This document shows, one piece after another, positions 10,008-21,430 of a DNA stretch of 64,000 nt. The notes below the pieces were generated by a model that was not told the origin of the DNA, did not search any database, and saw only the letters and a program-made list of their open reading frames with translations. A program made the position numbers and the translations under genes. Origin of the DNA: Lycium barbarum (taxonomy: Eukaryota; Streptophyta; Magnoliopsida; Solanales; Solanaceae); contig NC_083343.1 of assembly GCF_019175385.1 (NCBI RefSeq), positions 54,458,457-54,522,456 of the forward strand, written 5' to 3'. How positions within the stretch are numbered: the stretch's first letter is position 1; every line of letters starts with the position of its first letter.

Positions 10008-10970
10008 AGTATGTAAAGCACGGAGTACAGAAATATGGATCAAAACTAACAGCAAATCAGATAACAAAATGGAATACAAATCGGTATGTCAAAATCCGTA
10101 TCAAAATCATATACGTATATACAATGCAAACGAAATCATGCAAACGCTTAGGAACGTGGTCGCCACTCCGACGCTGGCGCCACACATAGCATAACACCAG
10201 AAGGTTTCAAATCTCCGTACATCCCCGAACACAAACATAATCAGAGGTGAGCGTATCACATCACGAGCCATATCACAGCATAACTCCAAATGGAACACGG
10301 CCCTATGGCGAAGCCTCGGGAACCGTAACACAGCATACGGCCGAATTATTATAAGGCGCACGAATCATAACCGGCCCGGGAACCGGTGAACGAAGTCATA
10401 ATAAGGCACGAGCGGAGTCGTGAGCAAACAAATGCAAATCATACTTCAAAATAGTCTTTCAAAACATAATAGTTTTACAAATCGTTCCATAGCACAAAAT
10501 AAGCGAATACTTAGTCGATACAAAGATCCGTTTCACAAAAGTTTCCAAAATGGTACGTATGGCTCAAACGTAACTTAGCACATTATAATATTCAAAACAT
10601 ATCTCATAGGAGGGAATTCCAGAATCGAAAGTATCATATCAAACTTTATTCACAAAGATAGCCCAATAAGGCAAATAGGGCGTATCGGGGTTAGCGGGCC
10701 CACCTCGAGTCAAATTGAGGTGGCGAACATATTTTCTGAACATTTATAGGCCAAAGGGTCATACATAATCATTTCTAAGTTACCCGACCACATTTCGATA
10801 GGTTTCAGACGAGTGGTGGCATTCTAGCCAAAATGGAGCCCTTAGGCTTCAATTGAATTGAATGAATAGTAACTTTTCTGTGGATCGGGTTTCGAGGAGC
10901 AGGAACGCTCCGGAAGTTCTCATATTCGCCTACCATACTAAGATATGCCAAACGAAGGAGTGGGAAGCTT

Positions 10971-11130
10971 TACATACCTTACAGACGTCGTATGCTCTCC
11001 CAAAAGTCAAGTCCCGTTCCGTCTAAAATCTGCAAATGGTCAAAGTTACCAATTGAGATTCTTAGGCTTAAAAATGCCATTAACTTAATTTTTGCCTACC
11101 GAAATTTCGGCAGCACTTCTCCTATAAATC
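10971..11130 (-). promoter_or_regulatory. L2 3' LTR promoter-like box and 5' splice-site sequence
   Basis: In sense: TTTATAGGAGAAGTGCTGCC, then the palindrome CCGAAATTTCGG, and about 125 bp later GTAAG|GTATGTAAAGC, a strong donor. The 5' LTR copy has the same arrangement (about 17101-17259). Confidence 0.55.
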
Positions 11131-12363
11131 TAACATCCCCGAGACTTAGCTCGGCTCAAAATACAACAACAACAACAGCCCACACATCAACAAACAACAC
11201 AAATCATAATCAAACCACTTTACCTTCAAAGTCCTACCTTATTACCTAAGTTGGCAACTTTTCATTCAAACTTCCAAAACTCCAAATCTATATCCACATC
11301 ATTATATTCATTTACACATTCGCGATTATTCAAACACATCCCAAACATATTCCAAACTATATAAAAAATTATCCAAAATTCATTACTTTCCCTAATTCCT
11401 TCAAGTACATCAAAACTTATAACGAAAGTTCTAACTTGCGTCGTTTAATTCCGAATTCATTAACATCAACTATATGCCACGCTTAAAGTCTTTAACATCC
11501 TAAATATACAATGATATACACAATTATACCAAAGGTATACACTTTCCGATAATGTCCGAAATCATTTTCCAATGCCCATTTAATTCACTAACCAATCATT
11601 TACGTCCTAAGTGTTATAACGACGCCACAAACCAACTAAACAAGATAAGATTCCCATACCTTTGCACTACATATAACTCACGGCCAACATACAATATACA
11701 CACACACCCACGACTTTCTATTTACATCCAAGTTACGGGATTCTCGTCTATTTCCAATCCTTAGCATATTCATATCAATTCTATAACATTAAAGGGGCAA
11801 AATTCTTACCTTTTCTTGAAAACCCGACTTGTCGCAAACGAGGTTCTTGTGCCAAACTAATTATACCCCGTTGAAGAGGGCGTTGAGTACTTCACAACTA
11901 TGTAGAAATTAGGATTTTTGGATCAACAACAAAGCTTGGGAAATTTTTTTCTTTTCTTTTCTAAGTCACGGCCGAACCCCTTATTTCTTGGTGTTCTTGA
12001 ATTTTGATCTTTCTTCTAGATAATTACCACTACAATGTGATATATATCTTCATTAAGGGTCATGTGAAATTCACATGACCACTTAATGTGGACTTGGGCC
12101 ATGGCCGGCCACCCTACTCTTTGGGCCTCAATTTTTGTATTCAATTTTTTTTTCTTGGCCGAATTCATTAAAAATCCCATTTTGTAATTCCCGAAACTAA
12201 TTTTCGAATTTCCAAATTTATCCTCGGCCTTCCCCGATGTCTTGACATTAATGATTCCATAACCAACATGGTCATATGCACAAAAAATCAAAATATTTCC
12301 TTATAACATACAAGTCGTAATTATTTCTCGGTTTCCAATTATACGAAAACACGGGACATAACA

Positions 12364-12384
12364 TTCTCCCCCCCTTAAGAACAT
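12364..12384 (-). other. L2 polypurine tract
   Basis: In sense this is AAGGGGGGGAGAA directly before the 3' LTR start TGTTATG. It is the expected plus-strand primer for second-strand DNA synthesis and fixes the element's orientation. A CATTCGGGGACGAATG inverted word lies just upstream. Confidence 0.8.
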
Positions 12385-12445
12385 TCGTCCCCGAATGTTA
12401 AATTAAGCTTATAAGGTCTTATGATCAAGGCAGGAGTGTTCCTTT

Positions 12446-13900
12446 TTAATAATGACATACATAATTCATTTTATCAATCAACACAACAAACTGAAAAAAA
12501 ATTAGATTACCTGTGGACGTCGGGAACAAGTGAGGGTATCTCCTTTTCATCTCGTCCTCCGCCTCCCAAGTCATCTCCTCCCGATTATTGTTGCGCCACA
12601 GGACTTTGATGGAGGGCACTTCTTTAGTGCGTAGTCTCCGCACCTGTCGATCCAGAATAGATACAGGCTGCTCGTCATATGATAACTGCTCCGTCACCTG
12701 AATGTCATCAACTGGGAATATCCTGGAAGGATCACCAATACATTTCCGCAACATAGACACATGAAACACCGGGTGTACGGCTTCCAAGTCGGATGGTAAG
12801 TCTAGCTCATAGGCGACCTCGCCTATCTTTCGAACGATCTGATACGGCCCAATGTACCGGGGGCTCAACTTACCCTTTCTACCGAATCTCATGACACCCT
12901 TCATGGGCGACACCTTCAGGAATACCCAGTCGCCAATCTGGAACTCTAACGGTCGACGTCGTCTATCTGCATAAGCTTTCTGTCGACTCTGAGCAACCAA
13001 TAACCGTTCTCGAATAAGCTTTACTTTATCTACGGCTTCCTGGATCACATCTGGCCCAATCAGCTTAGTCTCGCCCACGTCAAACCAACCAATAGGAGAT
13101 CTGCATTTCCTGCCATACAGGGCTTCATACGGTGCCATCTGGATGCTGGAGTGATAACTGTTATTATAAGCAAACTCAATAAGCGGCAAATGATCATCCC
13201 AGCTGCCCCTGAAATCAATAACGCAGGCCCGCAACATATCTTCGAGCGTCTGAATAGTGCGCTCGGCCTACCCGTCGGACTGAGGGTGAAAAGCTGTACT
13301 GAGACTCACTTGAGTCCCTAATCCCTCCTGAAATGACCTCCAGAAATTTGCTGTAAACGGGGTACCTCGGTCAGTAATAATAGATATAGGGATTCCGTGA
13401 AGTCTGACTATCTCTCTGATATACAATCTGGCATAGTCCTCAGCCGAATAAGTAGTCCGAACCGGAAGGAAATGGGCTGATTTCGTCAGCCTGTCAACGA
13501 TAACCCAGATAGAGTCGTACCTGCGTGGAGTGCGCGGTAACCCAACAACGAAATCCATATTAATCATCTCCCATTTCCAGGCTGGAATTTCCATCTCCTG
13601 TAATAAACCACCGGGCTTCTGATGCTCGATCTTAACTTGCTGGCAGTTCGGGCACTGACTAACAAACTCAGCAATATCTTTCTTCATGCCGTCCCACCAA
13701 TACAAACACCTGAGATCACGATACATCTTAGTGGAACCAGGATGAACAGAATACCGTGCATTATGTGCCTTGCCCATAATCTGCCGTCGTAAGCCCGCAA
13801 TGTCCGGTACACAGAATCTGTCGTCATACAATAATACTCCTTCAGGCGAGATCTCAAACTAAGTCTTTGCTCTATTAAGGGCCACATCTCTGTACTGAAT
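12446..13900 (-). pseudogene. L2 integrase with chromodomain-like C-terminus (broken)
   Basis: Integrase joins the element's DNA to the chromosome. Visible in order: zinc-binding region (AHNARYSVHPG with the two His, then CPNC), catalytic core with Asp in INMDFVVGLP and in ITDRGTPF, and Glu in the GQAER-type motif. A TAG replaces the Gln just before that Ala-Glu (13268-13270), splitting the protein. The tail has GPY/F text (GPYQIVRKIG) and ends in a chromodomain-like block (LDRQVRRLRTKEV...WEAEDEMKRRYPHLF), which in chromoviruses binds histone marks. Another stop lies near 13862. This is the best-preserved integrase in the window apart from those stops. Confidence 0.85.
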
Positions 13901-13924
13901 CAAAAGAGGATCCTCAAACTGGCG

Positions 13925-14653
13925 CTACTTTACCTCCTGAATAATAGATGACTCAGCAACTGGACGAACAGAAATCCCAGAATCTCCAGAATCCGCCAAA
14001 CGAACTCCGAGGCTGGCCAGCTGACGAATGTCACGAACCAAATCTTTCTTACCCGACGGTACATCAGCCAAGCTGCCCATAGACTTGCGGCTAAGTGCAT
14101 CCGCTACCACATTGGCTTTCCCCGGATGGTACAGAATATCAACGTTGTAATCCTTTAGTAGCTCAAGCCATCTCCGCTGCCGCAGATTTAGTTCCTTCTG
14201 CCTAAAAATATACTGGAGACTCTTATGGTCCGTATAGATATCAACATGGACCCCATATAGATAGTGCCGCCAAATCTTCAAAGCATGAATCACCGCGGCC
14301 AACTCAAGATCATGAGTGGGATAGTTCTTCTCGTGCGGTCTGAGCTGCCGGGAAGCATAGGCTATGACTCGACCGTGCTGCATCAATACACATCCTATCC
14401 CAATACCAGAGGCGTCACAATAGACAACATACCCGTCAGATCCCTCTGGAAGAGCCAAAACTGGTGCTGTAATCAATCTCTCCTTCAGCATCTGAAAGCT
14501 GCGCTCGCAGGCATCTGTCCACTGGAATTTTGCTGCTTTCTGGGTAAGCCTCGTCAGTGGTGCTGCAATAGAAGAAAAATCCTCCACGAACCTGCGATAA
14601 TACCCAGCCAATCCCAGAAAACTGCGCACCTCTGTCGGAGTAGTAGGCCTGGG
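13925..14653 (-). pseudogene. L2 RNase H domain
   Basis: RNase H removes the RNA template during reverse transcription. The segment opens with the RT-connection text [19 protein letters not shown]. Next come the RNase H acidic residues in VVYCDASG, the Glu in HDLELAAV and the Asp in YTDHKSL, and finally the linker [12 protein letters not shown] before integrase. It is continuous for 234 codons between a TAG that separates it from RT (14654-14656) and a TAG at 13925-13927. The catalytic residues look intact. Confidence 0.85.
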
Positions 14654-15448
14654 CTAATTCTGCACAGCCTCAATCTTCCGCGTGTCGACCCGAATACCAT
14701 CTGCGCCGACAATATGGCCCAAGAATGCCACAGAAGTCAACCAGAACTCACACTTAGAGAATTTAGCATATAACTTCTGCTGACGGAGAATGCCAAGTAC
14801 CGTCCTCAAATGATCTGAATGCTCCTCGGCTGATCGCGAGTAAATCAAGATATCATCAATAAACACAATAACAAACATATCCAGAAAAGGCCGAAATACC
14901 CGGTTCATCAGATCCATAAATACTGCTGGAGCATTAGTCAGCCCGAAAGACATAACTCTGAACTCATAATGCCCGTATCGGGTCCTGAAAGCAGTCTTCG
15001 GGATATCTGACTCCCGTACTCGCACCTGATGATAACCTGAGCGCAGATCTATCTTTGAAAAATGCTTAGCACCCTGCAGCTGATCAAACAAATCATCAAT
15101 CCGGGGGAGGGGATATTTATTCTTAATAGTCACCTTATTTAGCTGCCGGTAGTCGATACACATCCGCAGTGACCCATCTTTCTTTCTAACAAACAATACC
15201 GGCGCTCCCCAGGGTAATGTGCTGGGTCTGATAAAGCCCTTATCCAACAAATCTTTCAGCTGCTCCTTCAACTCTTTCAGTTCAGCCGGTGCCATCCTGT
15301 ACGGGGGAATAGATATAGGCTGCGTATCCGGCATCAACTCTATAGTAAAATCAATCTCCCGCTCAGGCGGAAGGCCAGGAAGCTCGTCAGGAAATACATC
15401 TGGAAACTCACTGACGACCGGAACAGACTGAAGGGTAGGTAAGCAGTT
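14654..15448 (-). pseudogene. L2 reverse transcriptase
   Basis: The gypsy RT core is nearly complete: LPPEREIDF lead-in, [16 protein letters not shown], the catalytic Asp in [10 protein letters not shown] and the intact FIDD active site. It ends at a TAG replacing Trp in the text before PRPTTPTE. The frame continues upstream of the first Met to about 15440 ([14 protein letters not shown]), so the Met is internal; the true start lay in gag, which is gone. Left of 15449 the text switches to an inverted copy of this same RT. Confidence 0.88.
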
Positions 15449-16175
15449 TTCAAAGATAGATCTGCGCTCAGGTTATCATCAGGTGCGAGTACGGGAGTCA
15501 GATATCCCGAAGACTGCTTTCAGGACCCGATACGGGCATTATGAGTTCAGAGTTATGTCTTTCGGGCTGACTAATGCTCCAGCAGTATTTATGGATCTGA
15601 TGAACCGGGTATTTCGGCCTTTTCTGGATATGTTTGTTATTGTGTTTATTGATGATATCTTGATTTACTCGCGATCAGTCGAGGAGCATTATTCCGGAGT
15701 ACTCCCCTTTGATCCGGAGTCCACTTTTGGTACAGACTCCTTTTGCTTTGTATATATTCTGTACATTTGACCATTTGGGTACGGCGGGGCCCTGTCTCGC
15801 CATATGTCTTTGTTTTGAATTCGTAGAGGCCTGTAGTCATATATGTGGGGTGAGGGTCCTGTATATGTTGGTTTGATTTCGTTTTCTGGTCTTAAAGCGG
15901 TCTGTTTGTTATGCTGGCCCCAAATGGCCCTTATGCTTATGTTTGCACTTTGACCGGCGATGTCTATTCCGCCGCTCAGTTTGTATTTGATATGGTATTT
16001 TGATTTGGCGCGACTGCTTAAGACATATTTTGATATAAATTATGTTTGATATGATTTCGTAAAATTCGGAAATCAGTTTGGATTTGAAAATTTATATGTG
16101 ATTCGGTCTGGGTACCCAGGTAGGGTGCCAGTCGCGGCCCACGGGGCTGGGTCGTGACAAAAGTGGTATCAAAGC
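15449..16175 (+). other. Inverted RT-LTR-primer-site segment inside L2
   Basis: Read on the plus strand, 15450-15690 repeats L2's own RT ([14 protein letters not shown] to IYSRSVEEH), matching the reverse complement of about 14806-15063. At GAGCATT|ATTCCGG it joins the last 470 bp of an L2 LTR (reverse complement of 9439-9912), which ends GTCGTGACA and is followed by AAAG and a primer site TGGTATCAAAGC. That site then merges into minus-strand LTR text through a short match (ATCAAAGCTGACAGC against ATCAAAACTAACAGC). The junctions show short homologies, as in template switching. Confidence 0.8.
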
Positions 16176-18492
16176 TGACAGCAAATCAGATAACAAAATG
16201 GAGTACAAATCGGTATGTCAAAATCCATATCAAAATCATATACGTATATACAATGCAAACGAAATCATGCAAACGCTTAGGAACGTGGTCGCCACTCCGA
16301 CGCTGGCGCCACACACAACATAACACCAGAAGGTTTCAAATCTCTGTACATCCCCGAACACAAACATAATCAGAGGTGAGCGTATCGCATCACGAGCCAT
16401 ATCACAGCATAACTCCAAATGGAACCCGGCCCTATGGCGAAGCCTCGGGAACCGTAACACAGCATACGACCGAATTATTATAAGGCGCACGAATCATAAC
16501 CGGCCTGGGAACCGGTGAACGAAGTCATAATAAGGCACGAGCGGAGTCGTGAGCAAACAAATGCAAATCATACTTCAAAATAGTCTTTCAAAACATAATA
16601 GTTTTACAAATCGTTCCATAGCACAAAATAAGCGAATACTTAGTCGATACAAAGATCCGTTTCACAAAAGTTTCCAAAATGGTACGTATGGCTCAAACGT
16701 AACTTAGCACATCATAATATTCAAAACATATCTCATAGGAGGGAATTCCAGAATCGAAAGTATCATATCAAACTTTATTCACAAAGATAGTCCAATAAGG
16801 CAAATAGGGCGTATCGGGGTTAGCGGGCCCACCTCGAGTCAAATTGAGGTGGCGAACATATTTTCTGAACATTTATAGGCCAAAGGGTCATACATAATCA
16901 TTTCTAAGTTACCCGACCACATTTCGATAGGTTTCGGACGAGTGGTGGCATTCTAGCCAAAATGGAGCCCTTAGGCTTCAATTGAATTGAATGAATAGTA
17001 ACTTTTCTGTGGATCGGGTTTCGAGGAGCAGGAACGCTCCAGAAGTTCTCATATTCGCCTACCATACTAAGATATGCCAAACGAAGGAGTGGGAAGCTTT
17101 ACATACCTTACAGACGTCGTATGCTCTCCCAAAAGTCAAGTCCCGTTCCGTCTAAAATCTGCAAATGGTCAAAGTTACCAATTGAGATTCTTAGGCTTAA
17201 AAATGCCATTAACTTAATTTTTGCCTACCGAAATTTCGGCAGCACTTCCCCTATAAATCTAACATCCCCGAGACTTAGCTCGGCTCAAAATAAAACAACA
17301 ACAACAGCCCACACATCAACAAACAACACAAATCATAATCAAACCACTCTACCTTCAAAGTCCTACCTTATTACCTAAGTTGGCAACTTTTCATTCAAAC
17401 TTCCAAAACTCCAAATCTATATCCACATCATTATATTCATTTACTCATTCGCGATTATTCAAACACATCCCAAACATATTCCAAACTATATACAAAATTA
17501 TCCAAAATTCATTACTTTCCCTAATTCCTTCAAGTACATCAGAACTTATAACGAAAGTTCTAACTTGTGTCGTTTCATTCCGAATTCATTAACATCAACT
17601 ATATGCCACGCTTAAAGTCTTTAACATCCTAAATATACAATGATATACACAATTATACCAAAGGTATACACTTTCCGATAATGTCCGAAATCATTTTTCA
17701 ATGCCCATTTAATTCACTAACCAATCATTTACGTCCTAAGTGTTATAACGACGCCACAAACCAACTAAACAAGATAAGATTCCCATACCTTTGCACTACA
17801 TATAACTCACGGCCAACATACAATATACACACACACCCACGGCTTTCTATTTACATCCAAGTTACGGGATTCTCGTCTATTTCCAATCCTTAGCATATTC
17901 ATATCAATTCTATAACATTAAAGGGGCAAAATTCTTACCTTTTCTTAAAAACCCGACTTGTCGCAAACGAGGTTCTTGTGCCAAACTAATTATACCCCGT
18001 TGAAGAGGGCCTTGAGTACTTCACAACTATGTAGAAATTAGGATTTTTGGATCAACAACAAAGCTTGGGAAATTTTTTTCTTTTCTTTTCTAAGTCACGG
18101 CCGAACCCCTTATTTCTTGGTGTTCTTGAATTTTGATCTTTCTTCTAGATAATTACCACTACAATGTGATATATATCTTCATTAAGGGTCATGTGAAATT
18201 CACATGACCACTTAATGTGGACGTGGGCCATGGCCGGCCACCCTACTCTTTGAGCCTCAATTTTTGTATTCAATTTTTTTTTCTTGGCCCAATTCATTAA
18301 AAGTCCCGTTTTGTAATTCCCGAAACTAATTTTCGAAATTCCAAATTTATCCTCGGCCTTCCCCGATGTCTTGACATTAATGATTCCATAACCAACATGG
18401 TCATATGCACAAAAAATCAAAATATTTCCTTATAACATACAAGTCGTAATTATTTCTCGGTTTCCAATTATACGAAAACACGGGACATAACA
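16176..18492 (-). repeat. L2 5' LTR lacking its last ~600 bp
   Basis: The text is a near-identical copy of 10044-12363 of the 3' LTR, with scattered single-base differences. The missing U5-side end is partly present, inverted, at 15690-16159; about 130 bp (equivalent of 9912-10044) is gone. The promoter-like box and donor are retained near 17224-17259 and 17101. Confidence 0.88.
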
Positions 18493-18784
18493 ACGGGGTC
18501 CTGTCCCGTCTATGCATTTTGTACTTCAGTAGAGGCTCGTAGATACACAGTATGGGTTATGTGGTCTGATAAAGTCACTATGGAATGATTATATATTAGT
18601 TTCGATAGCCTAAAGGAGCTTATGTATATGAAACTATTTATGTTTGCAAGTGAAACATGACTTCCTTATGATTTGATTATAAAATTGATAAAATAGTAGC
18701 TAATGAGCATGATGGGTAGTAGAATGAGCGGTGCTCGGGGGTTAGCCCCGGGTACCCGTCGCGGCCCCTAGCAGGGTCGTGACA
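18493..18784 (+). repeat. L1 5' LTR, second part (U5 side)
   Basis: The sequence resumes as ACGGGGTCCTGTCCC, exactly where the 3' LTR has CGACGGGGTCCTG (28634), and runs to GTCGTGACA. The first five bases are the second copy of the L2 target duplication. Confidence 0.92.
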
Positions 18785-18800
18785 AAAGTGGTATCAGAGC
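18785..18800 (+). other. L1 primer-binding site (initiator tRNA-Met)
   Basis: AAAG spacer, then TGGTATCAGAGC, complementary to the 3' end of plant initiator tRNA-Met. Minus-strand DNA synthesis would start here. Confidence 0.9.
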
Positions 18801-18842
18801 TGTTCAGTCTTAGGAAGTGTCTATGAGCCGTGTCTAGTTGAG

Positions 18843-18883
18843 TCTTGTTTATGGTATGTTGCGCACCACATCAATAAACAAGA
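18843..18883 (+). other. L1 leader stem-loop with palindromic TGCGCA loop
   Basis: A perfect outer stem TCTTGTTTAT/ATAAACAAGA encloses an inner GGTATG/CACATC stem (one G-U, one mismatch) and an 8-base loop TTGCGCAC. The loop holds the self-complementary TGCGCA. It lies about 45 bases after the primer site, where retroviruses place dimerisation and packaging signals. Confidence 0.6.
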
Positions 18884-18969
18884 GGCTACAGGGCCTTTAG
18901 GAAAAATGACCATCTTTCTTCTCATGAGATCGTGCGATAGAGCCGTGTATAAGATTTTATCCTCCCTAA

Positions 18970-18989
18970 TAATGTGTTGTGATTTCAGA
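18970..18989 (+). other. 3' splice-site-like sequence before L1 gag
   Basis: ATGTGTTGTGATTTCAG lies one base before the gag ATG, a textbook T-rich plant acceptor. With the donor AG|GTATGT in the LTR it could define a leader intron. Confidence 0.45.
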
Positions 18990-19350
18990 ATGCCGCCAAA
19001 GGGAAAAGCTACAGCCGCCCAGAAGGGCAAGACTACGGCAAAGAGGCGGGTAGAAAGAGAGCCTCCGATGAATATAGATGAAGGCGAATCACATAATGAG
19101 TCCTTCTCTAACACTTCTTCTACCTCGCCTAATGTGGGAGAGAAAGGGGGAGTGCCAGCTCCAATTCCTCCACCGGTTTAATTCCTTGGAGAGATATGCC
19201 CCGACTATGGTGGCAGACATGGGAGATCGTGTACACCGATTTGTGAGTGGCTTGGGGCCACATTTGTTCAAGGACTGCTTGACGGCCTCTTTGCAAGAAG
19301 GGATGGATATTTCCCGAATACAAGCCCATGCCCAGAATTTAGAGAGATGA
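18990..19350 (+). pseudogene. L1 gag remnant with large internal deletion
   Basis: Gag forms the virus-like particle. The start MPPKGKATAAQKGK is the usual basic N-terminus and sits right after the acceptor-like site. The frame runs into an acidic, Ser-rich stretch and then stops at 19181. Gag resumes in another frame with RYAPTMVADMGDRVHRFV and ends ...RIQAHAQNLER. The capsid core (the PQNFIDG to WYETW region seen in E0 and B) is missing, so several hundred bases were deleted near 19180. A functional capsid is impossible. Confidence 0.85.
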
Positions 19351-20293
19351 TAACAGCCACAAAGGGGTGATCGCGACAGTGATAGAAGACAAAGCAAAAG
19401 GGCCAGGTCTATGGGCACAGGCAGTGATTATAGAGGGGGATTGAGGCAGACCTATTCCAGACATTCAGGTCAGTCAGTGACTAGTGCGCCTCCATGATTC
19501 GCGGATAGGGGATTTGATCGCTTTTTTCCTTCAGGACAGGGTCAGAGTCCGAGGGCTTCGGGTTCTCAGTTTGGGGGTGATTACAGTCAGAGGAGACCAC
19601 CAGTTCCACGATGTAGCCGGTGCCGGAAATTGCACTCAGGGCCATGTCGTCAGGACACAGATGCTTGTTATGTTTGTGGATAGACTGGGTATTTGATGCG
19701 AGATTGTCCCTCGCGGTACGGTAGAGGTGGGGTTCAGCCCACAGGCTCAGCAGCCGAATCTTCATCAGTACGCCCGGTAGGGCAGACTCCCCAGATGTCA
19801 GCAGGTCGAGGTAGAGGTAGACGGGCAGCATCTACTTCAGGTGCCACTCAGCCTCGTGTTTATGCTTTAACCAGACGACTGGATCTTGAGTCCTCTCGGA
19901 ATGTGGTTACAAGTATATTGTCTATATTCTCTCGTTATGTGTATGCATTGATAGATCCGGGTTCTACATTCTCTTATACTACTCCATATGTTGCTGGTTG
20001 TATTGGGGTGAAACCAGAGCGAATCAAACCTTTTGAGGTGTTTACTCTGGCTAGTGATCCCGTGATAGCAAAGCAAGTGTATAAAAATTGTGTAGTTATG
20101 ATATGTGATCGCCAGACCCCAGCTGATTTGATTGAGTTGAAGATGTTAGATTTTGATGTAATTATGGGTATGGATTGGTTGGCCTCGTGCCATGCTAATG
20201 TCGATTGCCGATTGAAAGTAGTTCGATTCCAATTTCCGAGAGAGCTCGTGCTTAAATGAAAAGGTAATGCACCATCTCCGAAGGGTAGGTTTA
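19351..20293 (+). pseudogene. L1 gag zinc knuckle and aspartic protease (broken)
   Basis: A Gln/Gly/Ser-rich gag tail leads to the nucleocapsid zinc knuckle, which should be CX2CX4HX4C. Here it reads C-Y-V-C-G-stop, with Tyr in place of His, then ...RDC, so RNA binding is lost. After a Gly/Arg-rich linker comes the protease: active-site ALIDPGST (19945-19968, the DPGS variant usual for this lineage) and [14 protein letters not shown] near 20160. The frame from 19693 to 20259 is continuous and closes with TGA where homologues read WKG. The final bases (AGGTTTA) continue after L3 as TTTCCTACCTTAAGG. Confidence 0.85.
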
Positions 20294-21430
20294 TGTTATA
20301 TCCCGCATTTTGTGCGATCGGATAATTCAAGATAATTGCGGGAAGATAACAAGCAAGGCCTTATTTTTATTTTTTGTTGGCATATGAGTTGCTTATGAAG
20401 AATTTAGAAGCGGAAATATTAAGAAAGGCTAGGGGCAAAAAGGTAAATTCGCAATATGACTCGTGGAAATATGGAGGAAGGCGAAGGGAAAATTTGGAAT
20501 TTGGAAAAATTAAAAATTGTCATGAAGTGCAAAACAAAACACAAAAACAAAATGGAGCTAGGGTGTTGGGCCATGTTTGGCCGTCCACTTGGTGTGGGCT
20601 TAAGCCCACATAAAGGTTTAATGAGTCAAAATAAAAATATGACTACGTCATCTTTTTCATTTTGTTCTCTAGAAATTTCAAGAAAGCAAGAACAAGAGAA
20701 AAAGGAGAAAATTCCCTAAGGCCAAGCTTGAAGCAACAAGAACCTTGGAATTTTTTCATCAAAAATTTATTCTCTTCTAGCCAAACAACTAATTGAAGGG
20801 CCCTTAGCAAAGTAGGGTGGTTAGTGGAGCAAGAAAAACCTATATTCCTACAAGTGACCAATTCTAGACAAGTGAAGAATCAAGGAAGAAGGTAAGAATT
20901 CACTTCCTTTTTATGTTATGGATGCTTGTGCATGTTGTAGTGTATGAAAACGAGTGGAATTCATGAAGAACATGAATATAGGGGTGGTGGCCGTGTAATG
21001 TATATCATGTGTATAGCCGTGTATATTTGTTGTATTGTGAAGGGATGGTGAGCAAATTTTATTGGTAATTTGGTTGTTAGTGTGTGGATTTTATGTTGCT
21101 AATAAAAGCTTAATGAGCTTAGTGGAGTTGTAGTAGTTGGAGACTTGTTTTAGAAGTTTATGTAAATTGAATATGATGTTCTTGCATGTATGGAATATAA
21201 TGTTGTTAGTATGATGTTGTTAGTGCGTAAATTATTAGGTTGTTATTGTTCTTATTGGAGTTGGAAGGCCTTGAAGGAAGTAGTATATTAATTGAGTTGT
21301 TAGAATGTATCTTGGGTTGATTATTGAAATTGTTAATATGATTGTTGGCTTTATTGTTGATAGTTTGGCCGGGTTGCATTCCCGGATTGTTGTTGATTAA
21401 AAATTGGCCAAGATAGATTCTTGGGGATGG

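Larger units (their letters stand above)
9439..12363 (-). repeat. L2 3' LTR (2925 bp)
   Basis: In sense it runs TGTTATGTCCCGTG...GGGTCGTGACA. It shares its TGTTATRTCCCG start with solo LTRs L3 and D. It contains a CCACCTC...GAGGTGG stem (10700-10723), the promoter-like box, the donor word and the twin hairpins. Two frames of 84-91 codons recur in the second LTR copy only because the LTRs are duplicates. Confidence 0.9.
9439..18492 (-). mobile_element. L2: minus-strand gypsy element with scrambled 5' region
   Basis: The outer ends are TGTCACGACCC...GGACATAACA, with duplication ACGGG (9434-9438 and 18493-18497). In sense orientation (high to low): 5' LTR lacking its last 600 bp, a 0.7-kb inverted segment, pol from the protease-RT junction to the chromodomain, polypurine tract, full 3' LTR. 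Gag and protease are absent. Since the outer target duplication is intact, the scrambling happened before or after integration without moving the ends. Confidence 0.88.

Noticed and set aside
10107..10361. 84-codon frame on the LTR sense strand, repeated at 16236-16490
   Set aside because: Present in both L2 LTRs as duplicate sequence; no motif, and the LTR is otherwise regulatory.
12016..12291. 91-codon frame repeated at 18145-18420
   Set aside because: Conserved only by LTR duplication in L2; start lies near the LTR edge and no domain is visible.
14264..14773. 169-codon plus-strand frame
   Set aside because: Antisense to the L2 RT and RNase H, which have clear motifs on the minus strand.
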